From positions 11,654,128 to 11,718,127 of the forward strand of contig CM051022.1 in the NCBI GenBank assembly GCA_027704905.1: 64,000 bases of DNA, given 5' to 3'. Within the stretch, counting starts at the first letter, position 1; every line of letters starts with the position of its first letter. The translations under genes were made by a program, and so were the position numbers. This DNA comes from Muraenolepis orangiensis. Taxonomy: Eukaryota; Chordata; Actinopteri; Gadiformes; Muraenolepididae. The notes under the pieces are model-generated. The model had not been told where the DNA came from. It saw only the letters and a list, made by a program, of their open reading frames with translations, and made no database searches. Below are positions 1 through 12,710 of this stretch, one piece after another.

Positions 1-644
1 CTGCTGCCTCCCCGTGCAGAGGATGGCCTTGAACCCTCTCTGCAGCCACTTGGAGCCCATGGCCTAGACACCCCGGGGCCTTGGATGAGAAGGGGCCCCT
101 CTGTGGGTCTCTTTGATCCTGGTCATCATCGTCCCCAGGGGCAATTGCCTGGGGCCCCGAGCTGAAAGGGGGGGCCCCCTGAGGACGGCAGATTTTATTT
201 ATCCACAGTGACGACTTCATGATGTTCGATTGCCGCACTGTCATTTTGAAGCTCTGTAATAAACACTCTGTTTATTAGGGCCATTTTGCCTAGGGCCCCC
301 AGAGTCCCTAGAAACGCCCCTGATCGTCCCCCGATGGAAACAGGGTTTCCCCGTGGAGCTCCATCACCGGGACAGCAATTCAGGTGTATTGTGTCTCTCT
401 TTGTGGGGGTCATCCTGGTTGGTTGGTGGTCCACTTTGTGCTGCGGACGTCCAAGTTCTGGGCAACAGGATGCTGTCGTTTTGATTGACAAACACCGGTT
501 GATGGTCATCTCAGCATCGATATACACATAAGACCAACACAATAAACTTACCTTGGGTCATAGTTCTGAGTTCTGTGAGCTTTGCACCAAAAGTTCCCCA
601 GAACCAAGATGCCTCTAGAAATTGCACATAATACATAAACGCAC

Positions 645-665
645 ACACGTACACACGCACGCACG

Positions 666-745
<80 letters not shown>
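645..745. repeat. (CA)n microsatellite
   Basis: Imperfect ACGC/GC start leading into a nearly pure (AC)n run. Confidence 0.97.
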
Positions 746-747
<2 letters not shown>

Positions 748-847
748 TTAGACACAAAAATATGACATTAATTCATCTGCACACATGCAAACATTATGAA
801 AAATTAACAAATCTGCGCTTTTGTTTGAATGCCATGGAGTGCTTTAG

Positions 848-849
<2 letters not shown>

Positions 850-898
<49 letters not shown>
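850..898. repeat. (TG)n microsatellite
   Basis: Pure TG run of about 24 units. Confidence 0.97.
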
Positions 899-899
<1 letters not shown>

Positions 900-1063
900 C
901 TGACATACTGTGAAAATCTCCCACACCCAGACATAGACTCACACGCCCCCTCAATCTGCCATGTTTTGTATCCGAGGCCTAGACTGACATGGTGAGCATT
1001 AACATGACTTCTCCTGACATTTCACTGGGAACAGGGCTCTCGCGGCTACACTTATATAAGGGT

Positions 1064-1213
<150 letters not shown>

Positions 1214-1374
1214 TGCTTGACACCCAGCAGGGCCCTCCCAGACACGCCAAACAGCGGTAGGTGTGTGGGCGAAGGAGAGAGAGAGAGAGAATACAAAGTG
1301 GACCGATCTCAGACCCACAACAGATCCCCAATGTCCAGTCTAACAGCTAACAGTCCAGCAGCATCCGACACACT

Positions 1375-1393
1375 CCCCCCCCCCCCCCCCCCC
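1375..1393. repeat. Poly-C run
   Basis: Nineteen consecutive C. Confidence 0.95.
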
Positions 1394-1798
1394 ACACAGT
1401 GGAATAGAGTGAAACCGTATCTTTGGTGAAAACTCAATCAGCTTCTCATGATGGTTTGATTGATTGATCGCATTGTGTAGCCTACTCCAGTAACGTCGGT
1501 GGTTTCCCCGATAGATACACAAAACACACGGACACAAACCAGTCAGGGAAAATCTATCATTGTGATTTATGGTGGGCTATAGGCCAACCATTCATTCTAC
1601 GAACCAACTCGTTGCACCACGGTCGGGCGTCTGGTTGACAGCATAGTTTTACAGGACACATGCAGTGAGGTCAGAGACCTTGGTAAGGTCATGGCGACCT
1701 TGTGAGGGAGAGGAAGAGGGGAGGGGCGGGGGGGGGGGGGAGGGTCACTGCTAGGACTATCCAGTGTCCAATTAATAATGTTGGGGGTGGGTGCCGGT

Positions 1799-1801
<3 letters not shown>

Positions 1802-1831
<30 letters not shown>
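1802..1831. repeat. (CA)15 microsatellite
   Basis: Pure AC repeat. Confidence 0.95.
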
Positions 1832-1833
<2 letters not shown>

Positions 1834-2325
1834 TGTATCGGTGACCTGCATTAAGTTACACACGTTCCCCAGAGGGAAGAGCCTGGAGGACGGTAGAGGA
1901 TAGAGAGAATAGGGGAGGACTGTACCTCTCGCTTTCAGACAAACGTGATATGAGGTGTTCACTTCCGACACAAAGGACTATTACGTCAACACTTGGATTG
2001 TAACCCAAAAGCAAAAGCCCGTAATACATGTGTCATCTAATCAGAGCACAAAGGAGACCCAAAAACATCCCAAAATCAAACAAAGACACACACACGTCTT
2101 GTTGGCTGAGAGAGAGAGTTGGCATCTGGTCTGTTCTTGCCTACTTGACTCCGACTCCAGCTGCCGCTTGGTTATTAACCAATCAACAGAAACCACACCC
2201 ATCCACCCACACGCACAGCCAATCATCCAATTAACCCTCACACGGACGCAAACAATGTGGCATACCAGGAATCGAAATCTAAATTTAAATCTGGAGGAGT
2301 GAATCCTCTCAATTGGTCGCATACA

Positions 2326-2541
2326 ATGTACACACACAGCGACATTTGTGTCTCTGCATTTAACCCGTCCTAGTATTAGGAGCAGTGGGCAGCTATTTTA
2401 TATACAGCGCCCAGGGAGCAGTGGTAGGGGTCTGGTGCCTTGCTCAAGGGCACTTTGACAGTGCCCGTGTATTTTGGGGACTTGAACCGGCGACCTTCTG
2501 GTTCCCAAGCCAAAAGTCTTAACAGACTGAGCTGTCCTGAA
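2326..2541 (-). mobile_element. tRNA-headed SINE, copy 1
   Basis: This segment and 25291-25545 share a long similar sequence, from a 'ctctgcatttaaccc' block through 'ggtgccttgctcaagggcac' to a GAACCGGCGACC end. Read on the minus strand, the right end has a pol III B-box-like GGTTCAAGTCC and an A-box-like AGCTCAGTCTG. This is a SINE head of tRNA origin. The family name is not assigned. Confidence 0.7.
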
Positions 2542-2739
2542 ATAGAAAGAGGGGGAAAAAGAGCAGCTTATACAAGGGGAGGCTGGTTGCAGAACGGGAA
2601 AAGCTTTTACTGCCAAGCACGTCAATTTCAAAAGTCAATTGCTTGAGTGTCATTCTGAAATCCTTACATTTTCAGTTAGTCATACTATGATTAGGACAAA
2701 AAAATGCATGGTTGGTCGAAACAATTGATTTATTAAATA

Positions 2740-2894
<155 letters not shown>

Positions 2895-4070
2895 TTCAGA
2901 GGTAACAGTTCATTGTTATTACATTTAGCTGGGCTAATACACTTAGCTATAACAGATAACTAGTTAAGCATTTCGCTAGGGGGCGACATTGTCACAGTTA
3001 GCTCGTATGTTGTGCTTTGCTGGGTTGTTACAGTTGGTGGACAAAAATACAGCATAATAGCATGAACATAAAGAGCCTTACGTTTAATGTTGTATTAATG
3101 TACTTTGTTCATGCAAGAAAATTTAGATTTTCCTCGTTCAGAATTTGATTGGATTTTGCAAACGTGACCAAACGATTAGAAAATGTATTTTTAGTTTGTT
3201 ATACTTTTGTGGAAAAGCTGAATGTGGAGATCAAATTAATTAAATAGCAAGGTGCAAAATATAAAAATGCTTGTTTCACTGTGTTTTCAAGTGTTTTTCC
3301 GCATTATTTCACAGATGTGTCAGAGCTGATTCTTAACTGATAGAGAGAGCTCCACTCGGCAAGGCGCCGACCTGTAAGTGACCACTCCGGCGGTCCACTC
3401 ACTTACCTCATCTTCATTTAAAATCAATCACTTCACAGGCCATCACTTCACTGGCTTAAGCCTAAGTAACGATTGCCCTCGGTTGTTCACGTATGAGAGA
3501 AATTGAAAAAGTGGTTAAACGTGTTCTGTAACCATGTCAGTCGAGCACGTCTCTGGCGCAGTGGCCCTCGGAGATTGCCTTTCACTCCGACGACGGAAAG
3601 CTCACCTGGAAGGAAGGAAATGAACGCTTCACTAATCACCATTGACAGAGAACAGGAGAATAAGATAAAACACCGTATACACTGAGGTGAAACTAACCAC
3701 CGGCCTGCCGTTGTGACGACACGGAACCCGAATCACCAAGGGACCTCGTTAAGTTTGGGTTTTGTTTGCCTCATGCGGTTGTTGTTCTTGGATCAGGATG
3801 TTGACGCTGTTATTTCCATGACGTCTCAAGTCTTTAAACAAACGTGTGAGTTCAGTTTCTAAATATATATTGGGAAGGTGAGCGGTGAGGGATGGGAGAA
3901 TACGTGCTTGGCTAGGATGTACTTTTGCTGTGGAGTTTAGAAAGCACTTTGTAGAAAGGTTGTATTTCAAATGTAACATTTGAGCGCGACCACTAATAAT
4001 ATTGCGATGAACCGTAACCCTTGCAATCTGCTCGCGACTCTCCATCTGCATTCTGTCCAGTCTGTTTTTT

Positions 4071-4093
4071 GGGGGGGGGGGGGGGGGGGGGGG
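4071..4093. repeat. Poly-G run
   Basis: Twenty-three consecutive G, among the longest mononucleotide G/C runs in the window. Confidence 0.95.
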
Positions 4094-4431
4094 ATATTTT
4101 AGCAGACTGCGGTTCGATAAATACACACGTGTAAACACATTTTAAAGAAAAACATGTTTTGCACCGTTTACGCCGTGCTATTGAATGTGTCTGTAGGCTC
4201 TCCATTCGTTTAGCTCCCCCCTTGCCTTATCGGACGTTAGGAGAATATAGAATATTTTCACCGGTGTGTTTCTAAATGGTCCTGTTTTGTGCTCAGCCAT
4301 CCCCGACCCGGTGAGGTAATCACAGCTAGACATGAAGCCAATGATAGGGCTGTAATTAATGATAACGAGCTACACCTGCTGTGTTAGGTCTGAAACGGCG
4401 CCTCAATACGGAATGTGGGTCACGATTGGCA

Positions 4432-4551
4432 GGTGTGCGTGTGTGCGTGCGTGTATGTGTGCATGTGTGTGCATGTGCGCATGTGTGTGTACGGGCGCGC
4501 GCGTGTGCATGTGTGTGCGTGTGTGTGCGTGTGCGTGCGTGTGCGTGTGTG
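4432..4551. repeat. Imperfect (TG)n/(GTGC)n tract
   Basis: Alternating purine-pyrimidine with CG steps throughout. Confidence 0.85.
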
Positions 4552-4667
4552 AACATATCCTCCTGACACCATAGTAGGTCGGTGTTCATAGTTTATTTTC
4601 AGTTTATGATCAACTGTGTGTTCTGCAACTGACCTGGTTATAAGAGCTCAGTGGATGGTTTCCAATT

Positions 4668-4748
4668 CCAGATCAATTTCCTTTTAGTTCTTCTGTGTTA
4701 ATGTGTTTTATACACATTAACACAGAAGAACTAAAGGAAATGATCTGG
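4668..4748. repeat. Long near-perfect hairpin
   Basis: Two arms of about 37 bp, starting CCAGATCA and ending TGATCTGG, surround a 7-nt loop (ttttata). They pair with only a couple of single-base bulges. It could be a foldback transposon remnant, a MITE, or a small-RNA precursor. The sequence alone does not decide. Confidence 0.85.
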
Positions 4749-5273
4749 AGCCACTAAATGACGAATAGGGTCTCAACATGTTAACACGTACACCCAAAAG
4801 AATGCAATTGTACACAAAGACATATGCTATCCCCACGATAACCATTTTTTTCCTCACGTGGTTACTTTGTCACGCAATGAATTCATCGTTCATTTAGCAG
4901 ATGCTTGCATCCATAGATAAGTGTTCATGGAGACTTTATCTCTGCTGCTGTCTACAGACAGGGTTTCCATTCTGATACTCAGTATAGTTCTCAGTATAGT
5001 CAGTGTAGTTTATGTGTGGAACCAAAACTGAGCAATCCATTTCAGTTGGCATTTGAGCGGGAAAACAAGGCCACGTTGTACAATGTACACCCACTTCGCT
5101 GATTGTAATTTTGCCGCGTACGGAAAATTCTGCTTCATCCTCCGTCCTCGTGTTCATGTATTCATCATACCTGTGAGCTAGATAACAAAGTAAAAATGCA
5201 CACAGGTGCATCCTGTCAACCTATACCAGGATGGGACATATCGGGCGTGTATGTAAATATAGCACCAAACCAA

Positions 5274-5408
<135 letters not shown>

Positions 5409-5461
5409 CAACTGTTGGCACAGAGCCTTTTAGGAGATAAGATAATTCAAATATGAGAGGT

Positions 5462-5646
5462 GTGTGTGTGTGGTTGGTGGCTGGTTTAGGCAGCCTGATC
5501 CAGCCTGAGTTGGACTGATTGGCTGGTGAGGCTGCACACCTGTGGGTCCTTGTTAATCAAAGCCCACAGGTGTGCAGCCTCACCAGCCAATCAGTCCAAC
5601 CCAGGCTAGATGAGGCTGCTTCAACCAGCCACCAATCACACACACT
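5462..5646. repeat. Foldback element: 185-bp palindrome
   Basis: The inner arms at 5510-5546 and 5563-5599 are perfect 37-bp reverse complements around a 16-nt spacer. The imperfect outer arms extend to (TG)n on the left and (CA)n on the right. A diverged half-copy lies at 18156-18252, so this is a dispersed family. I see no coding capacity, so a non-autonomous foldback or MITE-like element is likely. Confidence 0.8.
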
Positions 5647-5660
5647 CCACAAGGACATTC

Positions 5661-5662
<2 letters not shown>

Positions 5663-5753
<91 letters not shown>
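5663..5753. repeat. (TG)45 microsatellite
   Basis: Pure TG run immediately right of the foldback element. Confidence 0.97.
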
Positions 5754-5755
<2 letters not shown>

Positions 5756-5874
5756 TGACTTGTTTATTTGAAAAGTATCCCTTCAGGGTTAGATGTGCCA
5801 TTGTGTTGCATTAGTTGCTGTCAGCCTGTCTATTTCATGTTGGTTGTTTATTCTACTCTGCATATACGGATCTT

Positions 5875-6095
5875 TACACACACAAACATTTATACATGCA
5901 CACACACACACTCAAACATTTACACATATTCACACACACACACACACACACACACATATTATTTGATAGCATTTTAATTAAATGTCCCTGCATCTACGGA
6001 TATGTTTGCACACACAAACAAGCGCACACACACACAAACATTTACACATACACACACACACACTCAACCATTTACACACACACACACACACACAC
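5875..6095. repeat. Clustered (CA)n tracts
   Basis: Several CA runs separated by related 'aacatttacacat' spacers, suggesting local duplication of a CA-containing unit. Confidence 0.85.
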
Positions 6096-6436
6096 AGTAT
6101 TTCAATGAAATGTCCCTTTATTGGATTGGATGCATCTCGATAATACTAAACTAAATACCCACTATATACTATATACACTATACCACTAAACCCCACTCCC
6201 CCCGTGGAGGTGGTGGTGGCTGGCTGAGGCCTGGGGCCGACTTCATCTGCCACTAAGACGGAGCACTCGCTGTGGAAGCCACTGTTGTTGTTCTTCCAAC
6301 CACCACCACCCCCCCAACCACCCCCTCTCTCCCAAACCTCCTCTTCAAACCAGTAGATAGAGAGGAGAGGATATAAATACGCAGCAGAGACATACATTGA
6401 GAGTGTGGCAGATGGATAGATGGAAGGAGTAAAGAA

Positions 6437-6676
<240 letters not shown>

Positions 6677-6918
6677 CCACAGATGAAATAGATACGGGGG
6701 GGGGCAGAAAAACAAAGAAGCAAGAAGAAAGGAGAGAACAAGAAAGGAGCATCATCAATGATCCATAACCGTGTTACCACAGGGCCATGCTACACCCCGG
6801 CCAGTGGCAGGGCTCAGCCAATCAGAGCAGAGCACCCGGCTCTATGAATTCTGTATCCCATGGCGACAGGGCCCCCCTATAGCATGTGAAGCACATTAAA
6901 AAAAAAAAACAGTACATC

Positions 6919-6976
6919 TATCTATCTGTCTGTCTGTCTGTCTGTCACTCTATCTGCATGTCTGTCTGTCTGTCTC
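6919..6976. repeat. (TCTG)n/(TCTA)n microsatellite
   Basis: Imperfect tetranucleotide repeat. Confidence 0.9.
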
Positions 6977-7364
6977 TGTGTATATTTTGAATAGTGTGTG
7001 CAGTGAGTAGTTTCATTCTGTTGTGTATTCTCCTCTCTTACTTTCCCTTAATTATTCATTGAGTTGTTGTGTGCCGGAGGAGGAAGTGACTCGAGGGGAC
7101 AAAGTCAAAAGATTACAGGGGTCAGTGGGGAGAGGTGAGATCAATCAGGAAGGATGAAGCAGCAAAGTGGGAGGGGCATAGATAACCCAGGCCAATACAT
7201 CTCGTCATATGAACACAAAGGCCTGTTGCATGCATTAAGGTGAGGAAACCTGCAGCAACATTTGGACATCATACATACATGAATATGTCAATACATATGT
7301 ACATTTGGACATCCGAGTGGCACAGTCAGATTAAGGTTACATCCGGGTCGCTGAGAGAGGAGAG

Positions 7365-7402
7365 GATAACCCTTAATCCCAGTTACACGCTCGAGGGCTT
7401 TG

Positions 7403-7464
<62 letters not shown>

Positions 7465-7570
7465 CTCCCCCTAACACTAGCCGCCTCAAGGGCAAGGAAA
7501 AACTCCCTTCATGACCAAGGAAGAAACCTTGAGAAGAATGGTTAGGTATTGCTAATGGGTGCCATAAGTG
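7365..7570 (-). mobile_element. L2-like LINE 3' UTR fragment interrupted by (AT)n
   Basis: The blocks 'cccttaatcccagtta', 'gggctttgcatgcc', 'aagggcaaggaaaaactccc' and 'gggtgccataagtga' match, in order, the 3' portion of the LINE at 41515-43346. The middle is replaced by (AT)27 at 7409-7462. No coding part remains. Confidence 0.75.
7409..7462. repeat. (AT)27 microsatellite
   Basis: Pure AT run inside the LINE 3' fragment. Confidence 0.97.
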
Positions 7571-8160
7571 AGGGGAGGAGAGGGGAGGGGAGGGTTAGTG
7601 AGGGGAGGGGAGGAGAAGAGAGGGTTAGTGAGGAGAGGGTTGGTGAGGGGAGGGGAGGAGAGGGGCAGAGAGGAGAGGAAAGGAGAGGAGAGAAGAGGGT
7701 GGGTGAGGAGAGGGTTGGTGAGGAGAGAGTTGGTGAGGGGAGGGGAGGAGAGGGGCAGAGAGGAGAGGAAAGGAGAGGGGAGGGGAGAAGAGGGTTGGTG
7801 AGGAGAGAGTTGGTGAGGAGAAGGGAGTAGAAGGTTATAGAGGAAAAGGGAAGAGAGGGTTGTGAGAGGAGGGGCAGAGAGGAGAGGGTTGGAGAGGAGA
7901 AGTGAGGGGAGGAGAGGAGAGGTGAGGAGAGGGTTAGTGAGGAAAGAGGGATGGAGAGGAGAGGGTTGGTGAGGAAAGAGGGATGGAGAGGAGTGGGGCG
8001 GAGAGAGTTATCAGAAGAGAAATTAAGAGAAGAGAATAGGATAGGGCAGATTAAGAGAGGAGAAGAGAGGAGACAACAGAACAGGATCTGGTAGACAAGC
8101 AGATGAGGAATGAAGAGAGGAGAGAGTAGGAAAGGAGAGAAGAGGAGAGGGCAGGAGAGG
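7568..8160. repeat. Purine satellite (GGAGAGG-type)
   Basis: About 600 bp of nearly pure purine on the + strand. It is built from variants of gaggggaggagagggttggtgag, including a longer duplicated block (about 7640-7700 against 7735-7790). Open frames across it are low-complexity artefacts. Confidence 0.9.
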
Positions 8161-8411
8161 AGATGATAGGGTAGTGGAGAGAAACCGGAAGACCCAGAAC
8201 TTTGGAACGCAGAAATACATTTCTCCTGTCAAGGTGTATACCAAACTCAACCAAATCCACAAACCAAGTGACTGGAAATGTATTGTAGATGCTTCCTTTG
8301 CATGAAGCCAAAGGATTTTTCATGCTGTTTTAATTTTTTATTAATTTAACACGAGTGAAGAGTAGGCTGGGTGGTGAGGAGAGGTGTGTCATCGGATGGA
8401 AGGAATGAGGA

Positions 8412-8595
<184 letters not shown>

Positions 8596-8815
8596 GTTGT
8601 GTTGCCGGGTGTGGCTCTCTGGGGAGTTTCCAGAGGTGAACTGAATTCCTAATAAGAGGGGAAAGAGAGAGAGAGACACACACAGCACACACACCCTGAC
8701 ACACGCACACGCACACGCACACCCCCACACACATACTCAAGCTCAGAGACAATTCCCACTCTGGGAACAAATGCAGGACCGATATCTCACCTGCTGCGCA
8801 ACCTTCACCTGTCTT

Positions 8816-8959
<144 letters not shown>

Positions 8960-9089
8960 TCGCCCTATCGCTGGTCACACGTGCTCACATGCAAAACACA
9001 CACACACACACACGTGGTGCGGATTTGCATACGGCGCTGACATTGATGGATGCGGTCTCCGGCTGGCACTCTCTCCGTCTCACAGGTGC

Positions 9090-9530
9090 GCTGGGAAAGA
9101 CGGGAAAAACAAACAAAATGCGAAACACGAAGGAGACAAAGGCGCGTTTGTGAGGTCCGACCGGGTCAGGAAACGCAAAGTACAACCAACCACCACCACC
9201 ACCCCACCCCACCCCGCCCCCTACCACCACCACCACCAGCAAATTGGCAAATTGGACCAAATGGCTTCTGAGATTACATTTCCAGATCGGTTCGGGAGAG
9301 CCCGGGGAAACCGCCGCCGCCGCCGCAATCCTAACCTCTCGCCAGGGGGAGGACGAGGACGACGAGGAGGACGACGTGTAGGATCGAAATCGGCGGAGCT
9401 TGCTGTGTGGTTTCTTCGGGTTCCGCGCAGAGTGACGAGCTTAAGGACAGACACAAAGTCTGATGAGAACATCTGTCCACGTGCCGCCCGGCGGAAGCAG
9501 ATCGCATACAGGATATGCTGGTAGATCCAC
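9090..9530. promoter_or_regulatory. CpG-rich block upstream of tmem229a
   Basis: Between about 9090 and 9530 the sequence is markedly GC- and CpG-rich compared with its flanks, with a CCG trinucleotide run near 9310 and many GACGA/CGG steps. It lies about 2 kb upstream of tmem229a on the same strand. A CpG island or promoter is possible. A short open frame from ATG 9261 is Arg-rich and I do not recognise it. Confidence 0.3.
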
Positions 9531-10230
9531 GTGACGTTTTTGGAAGAAAAAAAACTTCACTTTTTCCATCCCCCCTCCTCCCTTTGGAGCCTGCAACTTG
9601 ATTGACATCATGAGTGACCAATCTGCTGTTGCTGAGCACTTTAGGGTTACATTTGGTTACCATAACAATGGGGAGGGGGTGGTCAAGGTTCAGGTACATA
9701 ATTATACATTTACAGCTTCTTTTTTTTTTGGTGGCAGATCATTTTGAAGTAGTCTTTTCAAAAGTAGATCGCAAGCCTAAAATCCTCTTGGATCCTCTGA
9801 GCCGACTCTATTTTAGGGCCCAATAAGAGATTCTGTTGCTTTTCCTTCATTGCAAATATTTGAACCAAGGAAAAGCGACGCGTTCCTCACCCACTGGTTA
9901 TTATGGGCTATTATATACATATTATTATACATGAGCAGTTATCCCTGCTTTTTGGGCATTACGCAGATGCTATTTTCCTAAAATGACTCACGGCGAATCA
10001 TCTCACTCAAGTCTGGGTCTGCTGGTATAGTCAACACGCACACTGCGCATTAAACTAATAGTGTTGAAAACAATGAAATTAAAATGATCCCAATGTAATT
10101 GTATTAGTTCACAGATAGCTAAGTGTGAACATTGTAATCATAATCCTGTGAATGCAGCAGAAGAAGTCGATTATCACGCGTGCGTGAAGACAATCATTGG
10201 CCCACGGTGGGTTGAAAACGTGTTACGATG

Positions 10231-10244
10231 CTGCCATCTAGTGG
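10231..10244 (-). promoter_or_regulatory. CTCF-like motif
   Basis: CTGCCATCTAGTGG fits the reverse complement of the degenerate CTCF core CCASYAGRKGGCRS at all 14 positions. Occupancy is unknown. Confidence 0.4.
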
Positions 10245-10876
10245 TTTGCGTAGGAAACACAACATATCAATGATTGGTACTTTTGTAGGTGAGAGCCTAC
10301 CAATTTTTGTTTCTCATGATAAATTACATAGTCATGTGCATAATCAGAGAGATTATGCAGTGATGCATGATCAGTCTATGTCTCACCATATCAGAGGCCA
10401 TGTGATTGGCCTGCAGTGTTCCGATGATGTGTATTATATACAACTATGAAGTGGAGGGAAGTAGGCTATGTATTTTACGACTTATCCCGTTTACTATACT
10501 CTGTGTATTGCACCCTCTCTCCCAAGCTATCCGATAAACATTGTTGCATGTGAAAAACATAGCACTCGCTTTCCCCCCTTGTGCTGCCTTCGTGTGCTAC
10601 AATTCAATTGTCCCCACAGGGTCCCTTCCTTTACGCATTTCCTTAACGCATTTCCTTAACGCGAGACATACATTTATTGCTGGTACTTTGGCGCCCCCCT
10701 GCGGTCACTCCGTCGTATTGCAACTGTACATACTGTGTGTAACCCAGTATCCGATACAGCGTGTACCGCTCCGGGCAAAGTGAACTTTAACTGTGGTTAA
10801 AGTCCAGGAAATGCTCGTCGTCTGATGAAACCCACATGCCATATGTCAGATCAGTATCTATTGAAAAGTCTTTCTG

Positions 10877-11352
<476 letters not shown>

Positions 11353-11450
11353 CATGCAGCGACGGACGAGCAGCAGTAGTAGTAGTAGTAGCAGCAGCGC
11401 ACTTTAAGCAGTGAGCCTACTTCCACATCACCCTCATCATCAGCTGGTTG

Positions 11451-12617
11451 ATGATGGCCAGCCGGTGGGCAGACGACGGAAGCACCGGACTAAAGACGAC
11501 CCACGACGGCAACTGTGGTGATGGTGGTGATGTTGTGCTGGATGATGATGACGACGATGACGATGCGGCGAAATCCTCCACGACGGCTCTCCCGCGGTGG
11601 ATGCGGCTCTACTTCTACGGCATGCACGGGGTGACCGTGGACGTCGTGCTGTCCTCGGCGCTGGGGCTCTACCGGGACCGGGACCCCAAGCTGTGGGGCT
11701 TCTCGTCGCCCTATCTGTGCCTCCTGCACCCCCTGGTCCACTGGGTTCTGGAGCGGGTCTACGCGCGGAGGAAGCAGTGGTGCTTCGGAGTCCCCGCCTT
11801 CTTCTCGCTGGTCCTCTACCCGGCCGTGTACATCGGCTTGCAGGTCCTCATCGGGGCCGTGGACGCGCGCAACGGCCTGCAGGTGCGCGGCGGGGTCTCC
11901 GCGGCGCAGCTCGCGGTGCAATACGCCGTGGCGCTCTACTTCGCCGGGGTGTTCCACGGGGGCTTCAACCGGCTCCGGTACAAGCGGGCCGGCTCGACAC
12001 ACCTCCAGAACGGGGGGGGTCGAGTGAACGCTCCCGCCGCCGCCGGGGGGGAGAGTGTGGGGGCGGCGGGACTACCCGGTGCTCGTGGGACTACCACCCC
12101 CACCCTCTCCACGGTGCCACTACTTCCACGGGGTCTCCCCGACGTGGCCCACTTCGTGTTCTACGGCATGCACGGCTTCGTGGACGAGGTGGTGTTCACC
12201 GCCGCCTTCAACCTGACGGAGGGGTCGGCCGTGTGGCCCCTGAGCGGCCACACGTCCCTGTGGTCCTTCCTGATGTACGGCAGCTGCAGCTTCGCCGTGG
12301 AGAAGCTGTACGTGCGCCTGCGCTACGCTTGGGGCTGGGGCACGTGGCGGCGGCTGCCGCTCTACGTGTGCTTCATCTACGCGTGGGAGTTCACGTGGGG
12401 GCTCGCGCTGCGGCAGTTCGACGCGTGCTCGTGGGAGTACTCGCACTACCCGCTCAACGTGATGGGCCTGGTGACGCTCGTCTACCTGCCCGGCTGGGCG
12501 TGCCTGAGTCTGTACCAGGACGTCCTGTCCAACGTGCTGTTCAGAGTCACGTGGGGGGGAGGGGAGGAGGAGGGGAGGAAAGATGAGAAGGAGGTGAATG
12601 GGAAAAAGTTGTTATAA
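11451..12617 (+). CDS. tmem229a: Transmembrane protein 229A
   Basis: Single-exon gene encoding 388 residues from ATG 11451 (a second ATG follows directly). This is close to the size I recall for the mammalian protein. The N-terminus has an eight-Asp run at residues 31-38. The hydrophobic body contains an internal duplication: FYGMHG followed by acidic/hydrophobic residues and an A-[LF]-N/G-L segment occurs at residues 55-60 and again at 237-242. Each half has several likely membrane helices with aromatic, Trp-rich loops. The C-terminal tail is charged (Glu/Lys-rich). The TMEM229 family consists of predicted multi-pass membrane proteins of unknown activity, distantly related to a putative bacterial ABC-transporter type IV family. 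The coding sequence is very GC-rich compared with its flanks. Its position next to wasl, on the same strand, matches mammalian synteny. Confidence 0.9.
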   Translation: MMASRWADDGSTGLKTTHDGNCGDGGDVVLDDDDDDDDAAKSSTTALPRWMRLYFYGMHGVTVDVVLSSALGLYRDRDPKLWGFSSPYLCLLHPLVHWVLERVYARRKQWCFGVPAFFSLVLYPAVYIGLQVLIGAVDARNGLQVRGGVSAAQLAVQYAVALYFAGVFHGGFNRLRYKRAGSTHLQNGGGRVNAPAAAGGESVGAAGLPGARGTTTPTLSTVPLLPRGLPDVAHFVFYGMHGFVDEVVFTAAFNLTEGSAVWPLSGHTSLWSFLMYGSCSFAVEKLYVRLRYAWGWGTWRRLPLYVCFIYAWEFTWGLALRQFDACSWEYSHYPLNVMGLVTLVYLPGWACLSLYQDVLSNVLFRVTWGGGEEEGRKDEKEVNGKKLL

Positions 12618-12679
12618 TTCGTATAGCTTTATTAATGATACACTCACATGCACAAAGTAGGGATTGTATGCATATGTAA

Positions 12680-12710
<31 letters not shown>

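Noticed and set aside
511..757. Cys-Val or His-Thr repeating open frames at this and many other sites
   Set aside because: They are translations of (TG)n/(CA)n microsatellites in any frame, with no flanking coding signal.
7549..7830. Arg/Glu/Gly-rich open frames
   Set aside because: Translation of the GGAGAGG satellite.
11490..12002. Minus-strand and second-frame open frames over tmem229a
   Set aside because: Products of the high GC content of the real gene; no family features and no proper start.
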